This document shows, piece after piece, positions 55,342-63,853 of a DNA stretch of 64,000 bases. Within the stretch, counting starts at the first letter, position 1; every line of letters begins with the position of its first letter. Origin of the DNA: Paraburkholderia atlantica (lineage in GTDB: Bacteria; Pseudomonadota; Gammaproteobacteria; Burkholderiales; Burkholderiaceae); contig NZ_WHNQ01000007.1 in the NCBI RefSeq assembly GCF_009362785.1, forward strand, positions 124,001 to 188,000. Direction: 5' to 3'. A program made the translations under genes and the position numbers. The notes below the pieces were generated by a model, which saw only the letters and a program-made list of their open reading frames with translations, did not search any database and was not told the origin of the DNA.

Positions 55342-55586
55342 GATCAGAAAGGAGCCGCGCCGGGCGGCTCGCACTTGCGAAGACGTGCCCATGATACCGC
55401 CGTTGCGCCGCGCGGACGCTTCGAGTCGCCCCGGCGAGCCCGGTCGAGTCTCTGTCTGCGAAACATGCTGGAGCCGACGATTAGCAAATATAAGTTGATT
55501 ATGACTCCAGTAAAGCATGGCTAGTTTGTGTCAATCGCTGAGCTTACGATGGCATCACTTCATCACCCACACGTAGGAGACACATC

Positions 55587-56444
55587 ATGGCAAACATCCA
55601 ACAGGGCGGTTTCAAGCGGGTCTGGTTCATCACCGGCGCGTCGCGAGGCATCGGCGCACTGATTGCCGAAGCCGCGCTTGCAGACGGCAACGCGGTGGTA
55701 GCCGCCGGACGCAAAGTCGCTGCGATCGCCGAAAGGCTTGGCGAGTCGGCTGCGCTGCTGCCGGTGGAACTGGACGTGACCAACGAAGCGCAGGCAAAGG
55801 CGGCGGTGCAGGCCGCAGTCGAAAAATTCGGCCGCGTCGACGTGCTGGTCAACAACGCCGGGTTCGGTCTGCTCGGCGCGGTGGAAGAATCCGCCGACAA
55901 GGACGTGCGTCGCATGTACGACACCAACGTCTTCGGCTTGCTCAACGTCACCCGCGCCGTATTGCCGACGATGCGCGCGAACCGCTCGGGCCACGTGATC
56001 AATGTGTCGTCGATTGGCGGCTATCGTGCCGCAGCGGGCTTCGGCGTGTATTCGTCGACGAAGTTCGCCGTCGAAGGCATCACGGAAGCATTGCATGCCG
56101 AGTTGAAGCCGCTGGGTATTCACGCGACAGTCGTCGAGCCGGGGTATTTTCGTACGGACTTTCTCGATGCGTCGTCGCTGGTCGTTGCGCCGGACGTGAT
56201 CGACGATTACGACGAAACCTCGGGTGCGGTTCGCCGCAAAGCCATGCAACTGAATCACAACCAGCCCGGCGACCCGACCAAGCTTGCGGCCGCGATGATC
56301 GCGCTGGTCGACGCGGCGTCCCCGCCGTTGCGCCTTCCGCTGGGGACGGACACGCTGGCTGCCATCGCCGCGAAAAACGCTTATGTGACGCAGGAAACGG
56401 AAGCCTGGAAACAGCTGTCGTCATCGACTGACTTCGCTGCCTAA
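55587..56444 (+). CDS. Short-chain dehydrogenase/reductase
   Basis: A 285-residue classical SDR. The cofactor motif is ITGASRGIGALIAE (residues 16-29), with AAGRK after strand two suggesting NADP(H) preference, NNAG in VLVNNAGFGLLG, and the catalytic Ser-Tyr-Lys in VSSIGG and YSSTKFA. It is of the type often annotated as oxidoreductase acting on ketones; the substrate is unknown. TAGGAG precedes the ATG. It is a single gene convergent with the cupin operon and shares its terminator. Confidence 0.9.
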   Translation: MANIQQGGFKRVWFITGASRGIGALIAEAALADGNAVVAAGRKVAAIAERLGESAALLPVELDVTNEAQAKAAVQAAVEKFGRVDVLVNNAGFGLLGAVEESADKDVRRMYDTNVFGLLNVTRAVLPTMRANRSGHVINVSSIGGYRAAAGFGVYSSTKFAVEGITEALHAELKPLGIHATVVEPGYFRTDFLDASSLVVAPDVIDDYDETSGAVRRKAMQLNHNQPGDPTKLAAAMIALVDAASPPLRLPLGTDTLAAIAAKNAYVTQETEAWKQLSSSTDFAA

Positions 56445-56454
56445 GTGACAAAAG

Positions 56455-56482
56455 CAGCGGTTCGGAATGGGCCGAACCGCTG
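56455..56482. terminator. Shared terminator between the SDR gene and the cupin operon
   Basis: Perfect 11-base arms CAGCGGTTCGG and CCGAACCGCTG around a 6-base loop; CTTTTG follows on the minus strand. It lies between convergent genes. Confidence 0.8.
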
Positions 56483-56521
56483 TTCACCTGAATGGCCGTT
56501 GCGCGAATACCGCCGGGCCAG

Positions 56522-56920
56522 TCAGTTCGTCGGCGTCAGAATCGGGGCGCCGACATCCTTCAGCAGCAAAACCAGGAATTTAGCCGGCTTGGTCTTGCTG
56601 GCATTGCGCCCGACCGTGTGCACGTCGTTCGGTCCTTCGTAGAAGGTTTGGCCCGGCTTCAGCGTGACGGTCTTGCCGCCGCGCACGCCCATCACGATCG
56701 AGCCTTCCAGCACATAGATGAAACCGTGCGCATCATGCCGATGTACCGGGTCCGCACTGCCGGGCGGATACTCGACCGAGAGCACCGTGACCTCCTTGCC
56801 CGGATAGTCTTCCAGCGCCTTGGTCATCAGCGGCGTAACTTGCGCCTGCGGCGGCTCGTGCGCGTGTGCGGCGCCCGCTGCCAGCAGCAGCGATGCGATC
56901 AGCAATCTGGAAACATGCAT
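56522..56920 (-). CDS. Exported cupin-domain protein
   Basis: A 132-residue protein with a signal peptide (MHVSRLLIASLLLAAGAAHA) and a single cupin domain: VEYPPGSADPVHRHDAHGFIYVLEGSI split across motif 1 (metal His in PVHRHDAHG, Glu in VLEG) and PGQTFYEGPNDVHTVG as motif 2. It is probably a periplasmic metal-binding cupin. AAGGAG precedes the ATG at 56920. It is the last gene of a three-gene unit after the NmrA-like and AhpD-like genes. Confidence 0.85.
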   Translation of the reverse strand: MHVSRLLIASLLLAAGAAHAHEPPQAQVTPLMTKALEDYPGKEVTVLSVEYPPGSADPVHRHDAHGFIYVLEGSIVMGVRGGKTVTLKPGQTFYEGPNDVHTVGRNASKTKPAKFLVLLLKDVGAPILTPTN

Positions 56921-56943
56921 GACGGTGCTCCTTTGCTTATCGA

Positions 56944-57423
56944 TCAGGCCAGGCCCGACTTGTCCACACCAAAAGCCTTGTCGTAGATACCCGGCGGGAT
57001 GCGGAAGCCGATGTTGACCCGGTTCCACGCGTTGATCGACATCACCTGGAAGGTCAGGTCGGACAGTTCCTTCTCCGAGAACTGGGTCCGCACGCGATCG
57101 TAGATTTCATCGCTCACACCCAGCGGCGAAATCTGGGTCAGCGCCTCGGTCCATGCGAGCGCGGCACGCTCGCGCGGCGTGAACAGGTTGGACTCGCGCC
57201 ACACGGCCACGTGATGAAGGCGCAACGGACGCTCGTCATGGATCGTGGCTTCCTTCACGTGCATGTCGACGCAGAACGAGCAGCCGTTGAGCTGCGAGGC
57301 GCGGATGTCGACGAGATGGCGGATGGTCTCCTCGATTGCCGACTTCTTGAGCACGAGGCTGAACTCGACGAACTTTTTGAACAGTTCCGGGGATTGCTGC
57401 TGGTAGTCGATGCGCTGGGTCAT
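56944..57423 (-). CDS. AhpD-like carboxymuconolactone decarboxylase family protein
   Basis: A 159-residue all-helical protein with the AhpD signature CSFCVDMH (Cys48, Cys51, His55), the redox pair that gives peroxidase-like activity in this family. Flanking motifs are IRHLVDIRASQLNGCS and ERAALAWTEALTQI. It lies between the NmrA-like gene (51 bases upstream) and the exported cupin (23 bases downstream), an arrangement common in peroxide or quinone stress operons. AAGGA precedes the ATG. Specific substrate unknown. Confidence 0.88.
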   Translation of the reverse strand: MTQRIDYQQQSPELFKKFVEFSLVLKKSAIEETIRHLVDIRASQLNGCSFCVDMHVKEATIHDERPLRLHHVAVWRESNLFTPRERAALAWTEALTQISPLGVSDEIYDRVRTQFSEKELSDLTFQVMSINAWNRVNIGFRIPPGIYDKAFGVDKSGLA

Positions 57424-57474
57424 GGCATGTCCTTTGTGCGGTTAAAGAGAGGAAAAACGTTGCGGGAATGCGGT

Positions 57475-58230
57475 TCAGCCTTTCGCGATGGAGCGGCTGA
57501 GCCAGGTGTGGAAGCGCGTCGGGCCGACGCGATGACCTCTGCCGGCGACGAGGGTGCGGTCGTCCAGCTCGCTGCCGAAATAGCGGGCGTGGATATCGGC
57601 GATCACCGTGCGTGGGTCCTTGTGCGCGACGAGGAACTTGCGGGCGAGTTCGTCGAGCGGGAAGCGGTCCGGACCGGCGACTTCGGTCGTGTCGTTCAGT
57701 GGCATCCCCGCCGCCAGATCGGCCAGGACTGCGGCGACATCGTCGGCGGCGACCGGTTGGATCAGCGCGGGCGAAAGGCGCACCTCGCCTCGCTGGGCGC
57801 TGGCCTCGACGATGCCGCTGACGAATTCGAAGAACTGGGTGGCACGCAGCAGCGTGTACGGAACGGGCGACGCCTTGATCAGCGTCTCCTGCGCGGCCTT
57901 GGCGCGAAAATAGCCGCTTTGCTGCAGGCGTTCGGTGCCCACGACGGACAGAGCAAGATGGTGCTCGACGCCCGCCGCGTGTTCGGCGGCCAGCAGGTTG
58001 CGGCCCGTCGTCTGGAAGAAGGCCATCACGGCCTCGTCCTCGAAGGACGGCGCGTTGGCGACATCGACGACGACTTGCGCGCCTTCAAGCGCTTTCGCCA
58101 CCCCCTCGCCTGTCATCAGGTCCACCCCGGTCGACGGGGAGGCGGCCACCACGTCGTGACCATCGCGGCGAAGCCGCCGCACCACGTTCGAGCCGATCAG
58201 TCCGCTACCACCAATGACGACCACTTTCAT
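57475..58230 (-). CDS. NmrA-like NAD(P)-binding oxidoreductase
   Basis: A 251-residue extended-SDR/NmrA protein. The Gly motif VVVIGGSGLIGSNVVRRL is at residues 3-20; LALSVVGTERLQQSGYFRAKAAQE contains a Tyr-x-x-x-Lys (YFRAK). SPVPYTLLRATQFFEF is typical of the NmrA/quinone reductase-like subgroup. GAGGGA precedes the ATG. It is the first gene of the unit with the AhpD-like and cupin genes, and is divergent from the wHTH-TolB-TPR regulator at 58413, which probably controls it. Confidence 0.87.
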   Translation of the reverse strand: MKVVVIGGSGLIGSNVVRRLRRDGHDVVAASPSTGVDLMTGEGVAKALEGAQVVVDVANAPSFEDEAVMAFFQTTGRNLLAAEHAAGVEHHLALSVVGTERLQQSGYFRAKAAQETLIKASPVPYTLLRATQFFEFVSGIVEASAQRGEVRLSPALIQPVAADDVAAVLADLAAGMPLNDTTEVAGPDRFPLDELARKFLVAHKDPRTVIADIHARYFGSELDDRTLVAGRGHRVGPTRFHTWLSRSIAKG

Positions 58231-58412
58231 GTACCACTCCCTCAGGTTCGGTTGACGAAGGGCTTGCTGCTTGATCCGATGGGTGCAGTATCATTTCCAG
58301 CCGCCGGCGCCGCTTTGTCTGCGCCTTGTATTTCCGTCCAAAATTCCTTGACCTGCTTCATCAGCGCGCCGGCTAGCGCATAACTGGCGTCTTTCTCGCC
58401 CTGGAGTCCCGA

Positions 58413-60002
58413 ATGCAATGGGTTTTCGCTGACTGCACGCTGGACCTGGAGCGTCGCGACTTGCGCCGTGCGTCCCAAGCGGTTGCCACCACGCCGAAAG
58501 TGTTCGATCTGCTGGTTTATCTGGCGAGCCATCGCAACCGCGTCGTGGGCCGTGATGAGTTGATCAATGCGGTGTGGGATGGACGCGTGATTTCGGAATC
58601 CACCATGGCCAGCCACGTCAACGCCGCGCGTAGCGCGGTCGGCGATGACGGTCAACAGCAGCGGGTGATCAAAACCGTGGCGCGCAAGGGATTCCGGTTT
58701 GTCGCCGACGTCATCGAACATCCGGCATCTCTGCAGTCCGGTGAGAAACCAGCGACGGCAACCGGAACGTCATCGCCGGATGCGGCGCAGGCCAGCAAGC
58801 CTTCGATCGCCGTCTTGCCTTTCGTCAATCTCAGCGGTGACCCCGAGCAGGACTATCTGGCCGACGGTGTGATCGAGGACGTCATCACCGCGCTGTCGCG
58901 ATACCGCTGGCTGTTCGTCGTCGCGCGCAATTCGAGCTTCACTTACAAGCATCGCAACGTAGACGTGAAGCAGATCGGGCGAGAGCTCGGCGTGCGCTAC
59001 GTGCTCGAAGGCAGTTGGCGGCAGGCACAGGGGCGCGTTCGCATCACCGGCCAGCTCGTCGATGCGGGCACCGGCGCGACCCATTGGGCTGGCCGCTTCG
59101 AGGGCGTGCTCGACAATATTTTCGAGTTCCAGGACCAGATCGCCGACAGTGTGGTCGGCGCGATCGCACCGCAGGTCGAACAGGCGGAGATCGCTCGCGC
59201 GCGGTTCAAACCGACCGAAAGTCTGCGTGCCTACGACTACTACCTGCGCGGCATGGCGCGGCTTCATCAAGGCAGCCGCGAAGCGATCGACGAAGCGTTG
59301 CCCTTGTTTCAGCGCGCGTTTGCGTGCGACCCTGATCTTGCATCGGCGTATGCAATGGCGGCCTGGTGTCATTGCTGGCGCAAGGTCAATGGCTGGATGC
59401 AGGATCGCCCAAGGGAAATGGCTGAAGGCGCCCAGTGGGCGCGTCGTGCCGTGGAGTTAGGCAAATACGACGCCGTCGCTCTCGCGCGCAGCGGTCACGC
59501 CCTATCGCATCTGGCCGGCGATTTGCCTGAAGGTATTGCCTTGCTGGATCGGGCGCTCGAGTTGAATCCCAATCTTGCCGCCGCCTGGTTTCTCGGCGCA
59601 TTTCTCCGCTTGTGGCACGGCGAAACTGAACAGGCAATCCAGCAATTTGCCCATGCGATGCAGTTGAGTCCGTTGGACCCGGAACGCTACCGGATGCAGT
59701 TCGGGTTATCGGCTGCGCATTTGTTCATGGGCAACTTCGTCGAGGCCGCTGCGTGGGCCGAGAAAGCCATCCGGGATTTGCCGGGTTTCGGCCTGGCCTA
59801 CGCAACGCTCGCCGCGAGCCAGGCCTGGCTCGGGAAACCCGCAGAAGCTCAACAAGCTGCGCTTCGCTTACGCGAACTGATTCCCGACTTTCGCGTCGTC
59901 AACTTGACCGACTGGATGCCGATCCAGCGCGATGAAAACCTTGCCGTCTTCACGGAAGGCCTGGCCAGGGCGGGATTCGATCCTGAACCCAGCGAGGATT
60001 GA
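58413..60002 (+). CDS. Winged-helix regulator with TolB-like and TPR domains
   Basis: A 529-residue one-component regulator. Residues 1-100 are an OmpR/PhoB-type DNA-binding domain (TPKVFDLLVYLASHRNRVVGRDELINAVW, RVIKTVARKGFRFV); about 130-255 a TolB-like domain (SIAVLPFVNLSGDPEQDYLADGVIEDVITALSR, VRYVLEGSWRQAQGRVRI); 270-500 helical TPR repeats. There is no receiver domain and no membrane segment, unlike CadC. Such proteins are common in Burkholderia and Rhizobiales; ligands are unknown. It is divergent from the NmrA-AhpD-cupin genes, its likely targets. Confidence 0.87.
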   Translation: MQWVFADCTLDLERRDLRRASQAVATTPKVFDLLVYLASHRNRVVGRDELINAVWDGRVISESTMASHVNAARSAVGDDGQQQRVIKTVARKGFRFVADVIEHPASLQSGEKPATATGTSSPDAAQASKPSIAVLPFVNLSGDPEQDYLADGVIEDVITALSRYRWLFVVARNSSFTYKHRNVDVKQIGRELGVRYVLEGSWRQAQGRVRITGQLVDAGTGATHWAGRFEGVLDNIFEFQDQIADSVVGAIAPQVEQAEIARARFKPTESLRAYDYYLRGMARLHQGSREAIDEALPLFQRAFACDPDLASAYAMAAWCHCWRKVNGWMQDRPREMAEGAQWARRAVELGKYDAVALARSGHALSHLAGDLPEGIALLDRALELNPNLAAAWFLGAFLRLWHGETEQAIQQFAHAMQLSPLDPERYRMQFGLSAAHLFMGNFVEAAAWAEKAIRDLPGFGLAYATLAASQAWLGKPAEAQQAALRLRELIPDFRVVNLTDWMPIQRDENLAVFTEGLARAGFDPEPSED

Positions 60003-60142
60003 TGCATCCCGCGACGAGCCCCGACATGCAGTGGAGCTCGCCTCAACATCGTTCAACAGCGCCCCACATTTCAGAATCTTCCGACAGTTGTAGACGAAAC
60101 ACCTCCCTATAGTCGCGGCTGCTTTTAGGGAGTGCTGTTTCG

Positions 60143-60466
60143 ATGAAACTGATCGACTGGATCGTCACCCTCGTCATCATGCTGATGGTGATCGTCTTCT
60201 TCTGCGCACGCCGGCCACCCACCTGGTCGCACGACACCCGCGCTCGGCATATGAAGGGAACCCGTTTGCTGATGCAGGCCGCGTGCGCGCTGTGGGCGGC
60301 GCTGCTCGGTGTCACGAACGGCCTGTTTGCCGTCGAGGGTATCGCCGGCGTTCGGCCGACGCCGGCCGAATCGTCCGCCGGCATCGCCGTGCTGCTGGCA
60401 TGCAGCTGCTACTGGTCGGTGCGCGGCCGAAGACTGCTGAAGCCACGGCGGATTTTCGCCCGCTAG
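60143..60466 (+). CDS. Small membrane protein of unknown function
   Basis: A 107-residue protein with a membrane segment at 5-22 (DWIVTLVIMLMVIVFF), a basic loop, and a second hydrophobic stretch from about 43 to 92 (ACALWAALLGVTNGLFAV, GIAVLLACSCYWSV) that could form two more. AGGGAG lies 12 bases before the ATG. It converges with the histidine kinase gene. No family recognised. Confidence 0.6.
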   Translation: MKLIDWIVTLVIMLMVIVFFCARRPPTWSHDTRARHMKGTRLLMQAACALWAALLGVTNGLFAVEGIAGVRPTPAESSAGIAVLLACSCYWSVRGRRLLKPRRIFAR

Positions 60467-60507
60467 GGAACGGGCGGGCGTCATCCGCGCCGTACGATCG
60501 AATGCTC

Positions 60508-62265
60508 CTACCGCGTAGTGATCTCTCGCACATCGTCGAGCGCAGGTGCGGGCAACCCGCTGCCGGCGCCACAGCCTGACCCCGCAGCGCCCTGCCCACT
60601 CTCGCGCGCACCGCGCGCCGCCGGAGCCGGCCCCGCCGCGTCGAGCACAGCCGCTCCTGCCGCGACCGGTTTCGCGCCCGCGGCACGCGCCACCGGCAGC
60701 GACAGATAGAACGTCGTGCCAACTCCCTCCCTCGATTCCGCCCACACTCGCCCGCCATGCCGCTCGACCATCCGTCGCACGAGCGCGAGGCCGATGCCCT
60801 CGCCGGCCGCCGCGTGGCCGTGCAGGCGCTGGAACGCGGTGAACAGCCGCGGCAGCGCGATCGACGGAATGCCGAGGCCGTTGTCGCGCACATAGAAGAT
60901 TCGCAGCGAATGCACGCCCGGCGGTGCGGGCGTCGTGCCGATTTCGACGCGGCCCTCGCGCGCCGGGTCCAGATAGTTGACCGCATTGCCGATCAGATTC
61001 GCGAAGATCTGTTCGAGCGCGGTCGGGTCGCCCCATACCGCGGGCAATTCGCCGACCGTCACGCGCGCGCGCCGCGCGCGGATCGAGACTTGCATCGCAT
61101 CGACGACGCGTTGCACGATGTCGCGCACATCGACCTTCTGGCGGCGGTACTCGACACGTCCGACACGCGACAGCCGCAGCAGCGCGTCGATGATGTGCGA
61201 CGCGCGCAGCACCGCGGTCTGCAGATAATGCAGCGCCTCGCCGATGTCCTCGTCGACGATCCGCTCGATCCGCTCGCGCGAGCTGATTGCGAGCGACGAG
61301 CCGCGCACCACGTCGCGCAACTCGTCGCAGGCGCGAATCAGCTCCTTCGAAAATCCCTGCAGGTTCACGAGCGGCGCGCGCAGATCATGCGACACGCTGT
61401 AGATGAACATTTCGTTTTCCTGGGTCTGCTGGCGCAGCGTCTCGTTGATGCGCGCGAGTTCGGCGGCGCGGCGCTCGAGGTCCGCATGAAAGCGCGCCTC
61501 GATGCGCTCGGCTTCGAGCAGACGGCGGCTCGTCTCGTGCAAGGTCCGATCGAGCCGCGCGATTTCATCGCGACCCGCGCCGAGCGGCGCGAGCGGCTCG
61601 TTGCCGGCAAGCCGGCCCGCGTTGTCGGACAGCAGCGCGAGCCGGCCGCGCACGCCGCGCGTGAACATCCAGATGGCGAGCGCGACGAACAGCAGCGAGC
61701 CCAACGCGGCCGCGACGATCAGCGTCTGTTCCCGCTCGCGCACGGCGGCGACGGCATTCGAGCGCGACATGTCGAGGCGGCGCTCCTCGGCCTGGAACGC
61801 GGTCACCTGCAAACGGAACTGATCGAGCGCGTCGGCCTGGGCGCGATCGTGAAAGCGCGCGAGAATCTCGGCCCGCCGCCCGGCGTGCAGCAGGTCCTCA
61901 ATGCGGTCGGACCACTGGCGGTACGCCTGCACCGCCTGGCGCACCTCGACCACGCGCTCGACTTGCGCGGGATTGTCGCCGACCAGATCGACGAGCTCGT
62001 CGATGCGCCGATCGACGTCCATCCATACCGCGATCGGGGTCGTGAAGCGCGCATCGTTGGCAAGCACCGCGCCGCGCAGCGCGACCGACTCGGACAGCAC
62101 CGGATCGAGAATCGCCGTGGCCTGGCGCAGCACCTCCTCGCTATGTATCGCCCGGCGCTCGGCCATCGTCGCGTCGGCCTGCGCCTTCACGACGCCGGTG
62201 AGTAGCGCGAGTTCGAAGACGGCGGGGATCGCGATCAGCAGCAGGCCTTTTGTGGTCAGTCTCAT
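60508..62265 (-). CDS. CHASE3-type sensor histidine kinase (orphan)
   Basis: A 585-residue membrane kinase. A first membrane segment (about 7-28) and a second (191-212) flank a periplasmic CHASE3-like helical domain (SVALRGAVLANDARF, ARFHDRAQADALD). A HAMP linker and coiled coil (213-285) lead to HisKA with FIYSVSHDLRAPLVNLQGFS (phospho-acceptor His293) and a HATPase domain (FANLIGNAVNYLD N-box, VRDNGLGIP, GEGIGLALVRRMVERHGG). A 60-residue Ala/Gly/Pro tail follows. The start at 62265 fits the first membrane helix. No response regulator gene is adjacent in the window, so partner and signal are unknown. Confidence 0.9.
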   Translation of the reverse strand: MRLTTKGLLLIAIPAVFELALLTGVVKAQADATMAERRAIHSEEVLRQATAILDPVLSESVALRGAVLANDARFTTPIAVWMDVDRRIDELVDLVGDNPAQVERVVEVRQAVQAYRQWSDRIEDLLHAGRRAEILARFHDRAQADALDQFRLQVTAFQAEERRLDMSRSNAVAAVREREQTLIVAAALGSLLFVALAIWMFTRGVRGRLALLSDNAGRLAGNEPLAPLGAGRDEIARLDRTLHETSRRLLEAERIEARFHADLERRAAELARINETLRQQTQENEMFIYSVSHDLRAPLVNLQGFSKELIRACDELRDVVRGSSLAISSRERIERIVDEDIGEALHYLQTAVLRASHIIDALLRLSRVGRVEYRRQKVDVRDIVQRVVDAMQVSIRARRARVTVGELPAVWGDPTALEQIFANLIGNAVNYLDPAREGRVEIGTTPAPPGVHSLRIFYVRDNGLGIPSIALPRLFTAFQRLHGHAAAGEGIGLALVRRMVERHGGRVWAESREGVGTTFYLSLPVARAAGAKPVAAGAAVLDAAGPAPAARGARESGQGAAGSGCGAGSGLPAPALDDVREITTR

Positions 62266-62484
62266 GCGTGCCCATGGGAGGGTTGGCAGGCGGATCGTGT
62301 ACGGAGTCGGCACATTATGTCGGCGTTTGCGCGGGAAAAGAAAGAGGGGCACGAACCTGTGGATCGCGGCTCTTTCTCCGTTGCGCCGCCAGCATCTTCT
62401 TGCGTCAGGATTCCGAATGATAATGTAATTTAAATCGAATATTTCGCCCTCGTATGGGTCATTCTGCGCAGAGTCGTCGATTCA

Positions 62485-62501
62485 TGCACTTTTGTTGTGC
62501 C
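62485..62501. promoter_or_regulatory. Candidate NtrC enhancer site upstream of amtB
   Basis: TGCACT-N5-TGTGCC fits the NtrC consensus TGCACC-N5-GGTGCA at the GCAC and GTGC cores with correct spacing, about 135 bases upstream of the predicted sigma54 start, a usual enhancer distance. A half-site TGCACC also occurs at 62582-62587. Confidence 0.5.
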
Positions 62502-62611
62502 TAACATCTCGGTTCAGGTGCATGGCCCACTCGGGCAGCGCACCGCCCGAAACCATCCGGACTCCCATCCCGGTGCCCGATTGCACCGAGCCGACGCGGC
62601 CAGCACTAGTT

Positions 62612-62627
62612 TGGCCCGGTTCTTGCT
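62612..62627 (+). promoter_or_regulatory. Sigma54 promoter of amtB
   Basis: TGGCCC-N5-TTGCT with GG at 62613-62614 and GC at 62625-62626, exactly 10 bases apart as required for -24/-12 elements. The start would fall near 62637, 30 bases before the ATG. Strong fit with nitrogen-limited control of an ammonium transporter. Confidence 0.8.
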
Positions 62628-62665
62628 CACATAGCGCACTTTTTTGGCATAAGCGGGACATATCG

Positions 62666-63853
62666 ATGGAAAGTCTGAAATACGGCGCCGATACCGAATT
62701 TCTTCTGATCGGCGCCGCCATGGTGCTGGCGATGCACGCGGGATTCGCCTTCCTGGAGCTCGGCACCGTGCGCAAGAAGAACCAGGTCAATGCACTGGTC
62801 AAGATTCTGGTGGACTTCGCGGTCTCGACGATCGCGTACTTCTTCATCGGCTACACGATCGCATACGGCGTGCAGTTTTTCGACAGCGCGGCAACGCTCG
62901 CCCAGCACAACGGCTATGCGCTCGTGCGCTTTTTCTTCCTGCTGACGTTCGCCGCCGCGATCCCCGCGATCGTGTCGGGCGGCATCGCCGAGCGCTCCAA
63001 GTTCAATCCACAGCTGTTCGCGACGTTCGTGCTGGTCGGCTTCGTCTATCCGTTCTTCGAAGGCATCGCGTGGAACGACCGTTTCGGCATTCAGGACTGG
63101 CTCACGCAGACGTTCGGCGCACCGTTCCATGACTTCGCTGGTTCGGTGGTGGTGCACGCGTTCGGCGGCTGGGTCGCGCTGCCGGCCGTGCTGCTGCTCG
63201 GTGCGCGCCACGGCCGCTATCACCGCGATGGCGGCATCGCCGCGCACCCGCCGTCGAATATTCCGTTTCTCGCGCTCGGCGCATGGGTGCTGACGGTCGG
63301 CTGGTTCGGCTTCAACGTGATGAGCTCGCAGACGCTCGACAAGATCAGCGGCCTCGTCGCGGTCAACTCGCTGATGGCGATGGTCGGCGGCACGCTGAGC
63401 GCGTGGTTCGCGGGCCGCAATGACCCGGGCTTCACGTACAACGGCCCGCTCGCTGGGCTCGTCGCCGTGTGCGCGGGCTCGGACATCATGCATCCGCTCG
63501 GCGCGCTGGTCACGGGCGGCATCGCCGGCGTGCTGTTCGTCTATATGTTCACCTGCGTGCAGAACCGCTGGCGCATCGACGACGTGCTCGGCGTGTGGCC
63601 GCTGCACGGCCTGTGCGGCGCATGGGGCGGCATCGCGGCCGGCATCTTCGGCACCCACGCGCTCGGCGGGCTGGGCGGGGTGTCGTTCGCCTCGCAGATC
63701 ATCGGCACGCTCGGCGGGATCGTCGTGTCGGGGCTCGGCGGCACGGTCGTGTATGGCGTGATCCGCATGACGGTCGGTCTGCGGCTCGACCAGGAAGAGG
63801 AGTACAACGGCGCCGATCTGTCGATTCACAAGATTTCGGCGACGCCGGAGTAA
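62666..63853 (+). CDS. amtB: Ammonium transporter Amt
   Basis: A 395-residue Amt/Rh channel with 11 membrane segments and no cleavable signal sequence; the N-terminus (MESLKYGADTEFLL) places it out. Conserved features are the GIAERSKF motif, Asp-containing FHDFAGSVVVHAFGG (Asp and the first pore His), the second pore His in VWPLHGLCGAWGG, and GDIMHPLGALVTGGIAG-like SDIMHPLGALV. It conducts ammonium across the inner membrane. The start at 62666 lies just after the sigma54 promoter; the usual glnK partner is not adjacent. Confidence 0.94.
   Translation: MESLKYGADTEFLLIGAAMVLAMHAGFAFLELGTVRKKNQVNALVKILVDFAVSTIAYFFIGYTIAYGVQFFDSAATLAQHNGYALVRFFFLLTFAAAIPAIVSGGIAERSKFNPQLFATFVLVGFVYPFFEGIAWNDRFGIQDWLTQTFGAPFHDFAGSVVVHAFGGWVALPAVLLLGARHGRYHRDGGIAAHPPSNIPFLALGAWVLTVGWFGFNVMSSQTLDKISGLVAVNSLMAMVGGTLSAWFAGRNDPGFTYNGPLAGLVAVCAGSDIMHPLGALVTGGIAGVLFVYMFTCVQNRWRIDDVLGVWPLHGLCGAWGGIAAGIFGTHALGGLGGVSFASQIIGTLGGIVVSGLGGTVVYGVIRMTVGLRLDQEEEYNGADLSIHKISATPE

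Larger units (their letters stand above)
62266..62665. other. Divergent regulatory region between the kinase gene and amtB
   Basis: 400 bases containing a candidate NtrC site (62485-62501) and a sigma54 promoter (62612-62627) for amtB, plus the kinase promoter. No additional gene, and in particular no glnK, is present before amtB. Confidence 0.6.
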
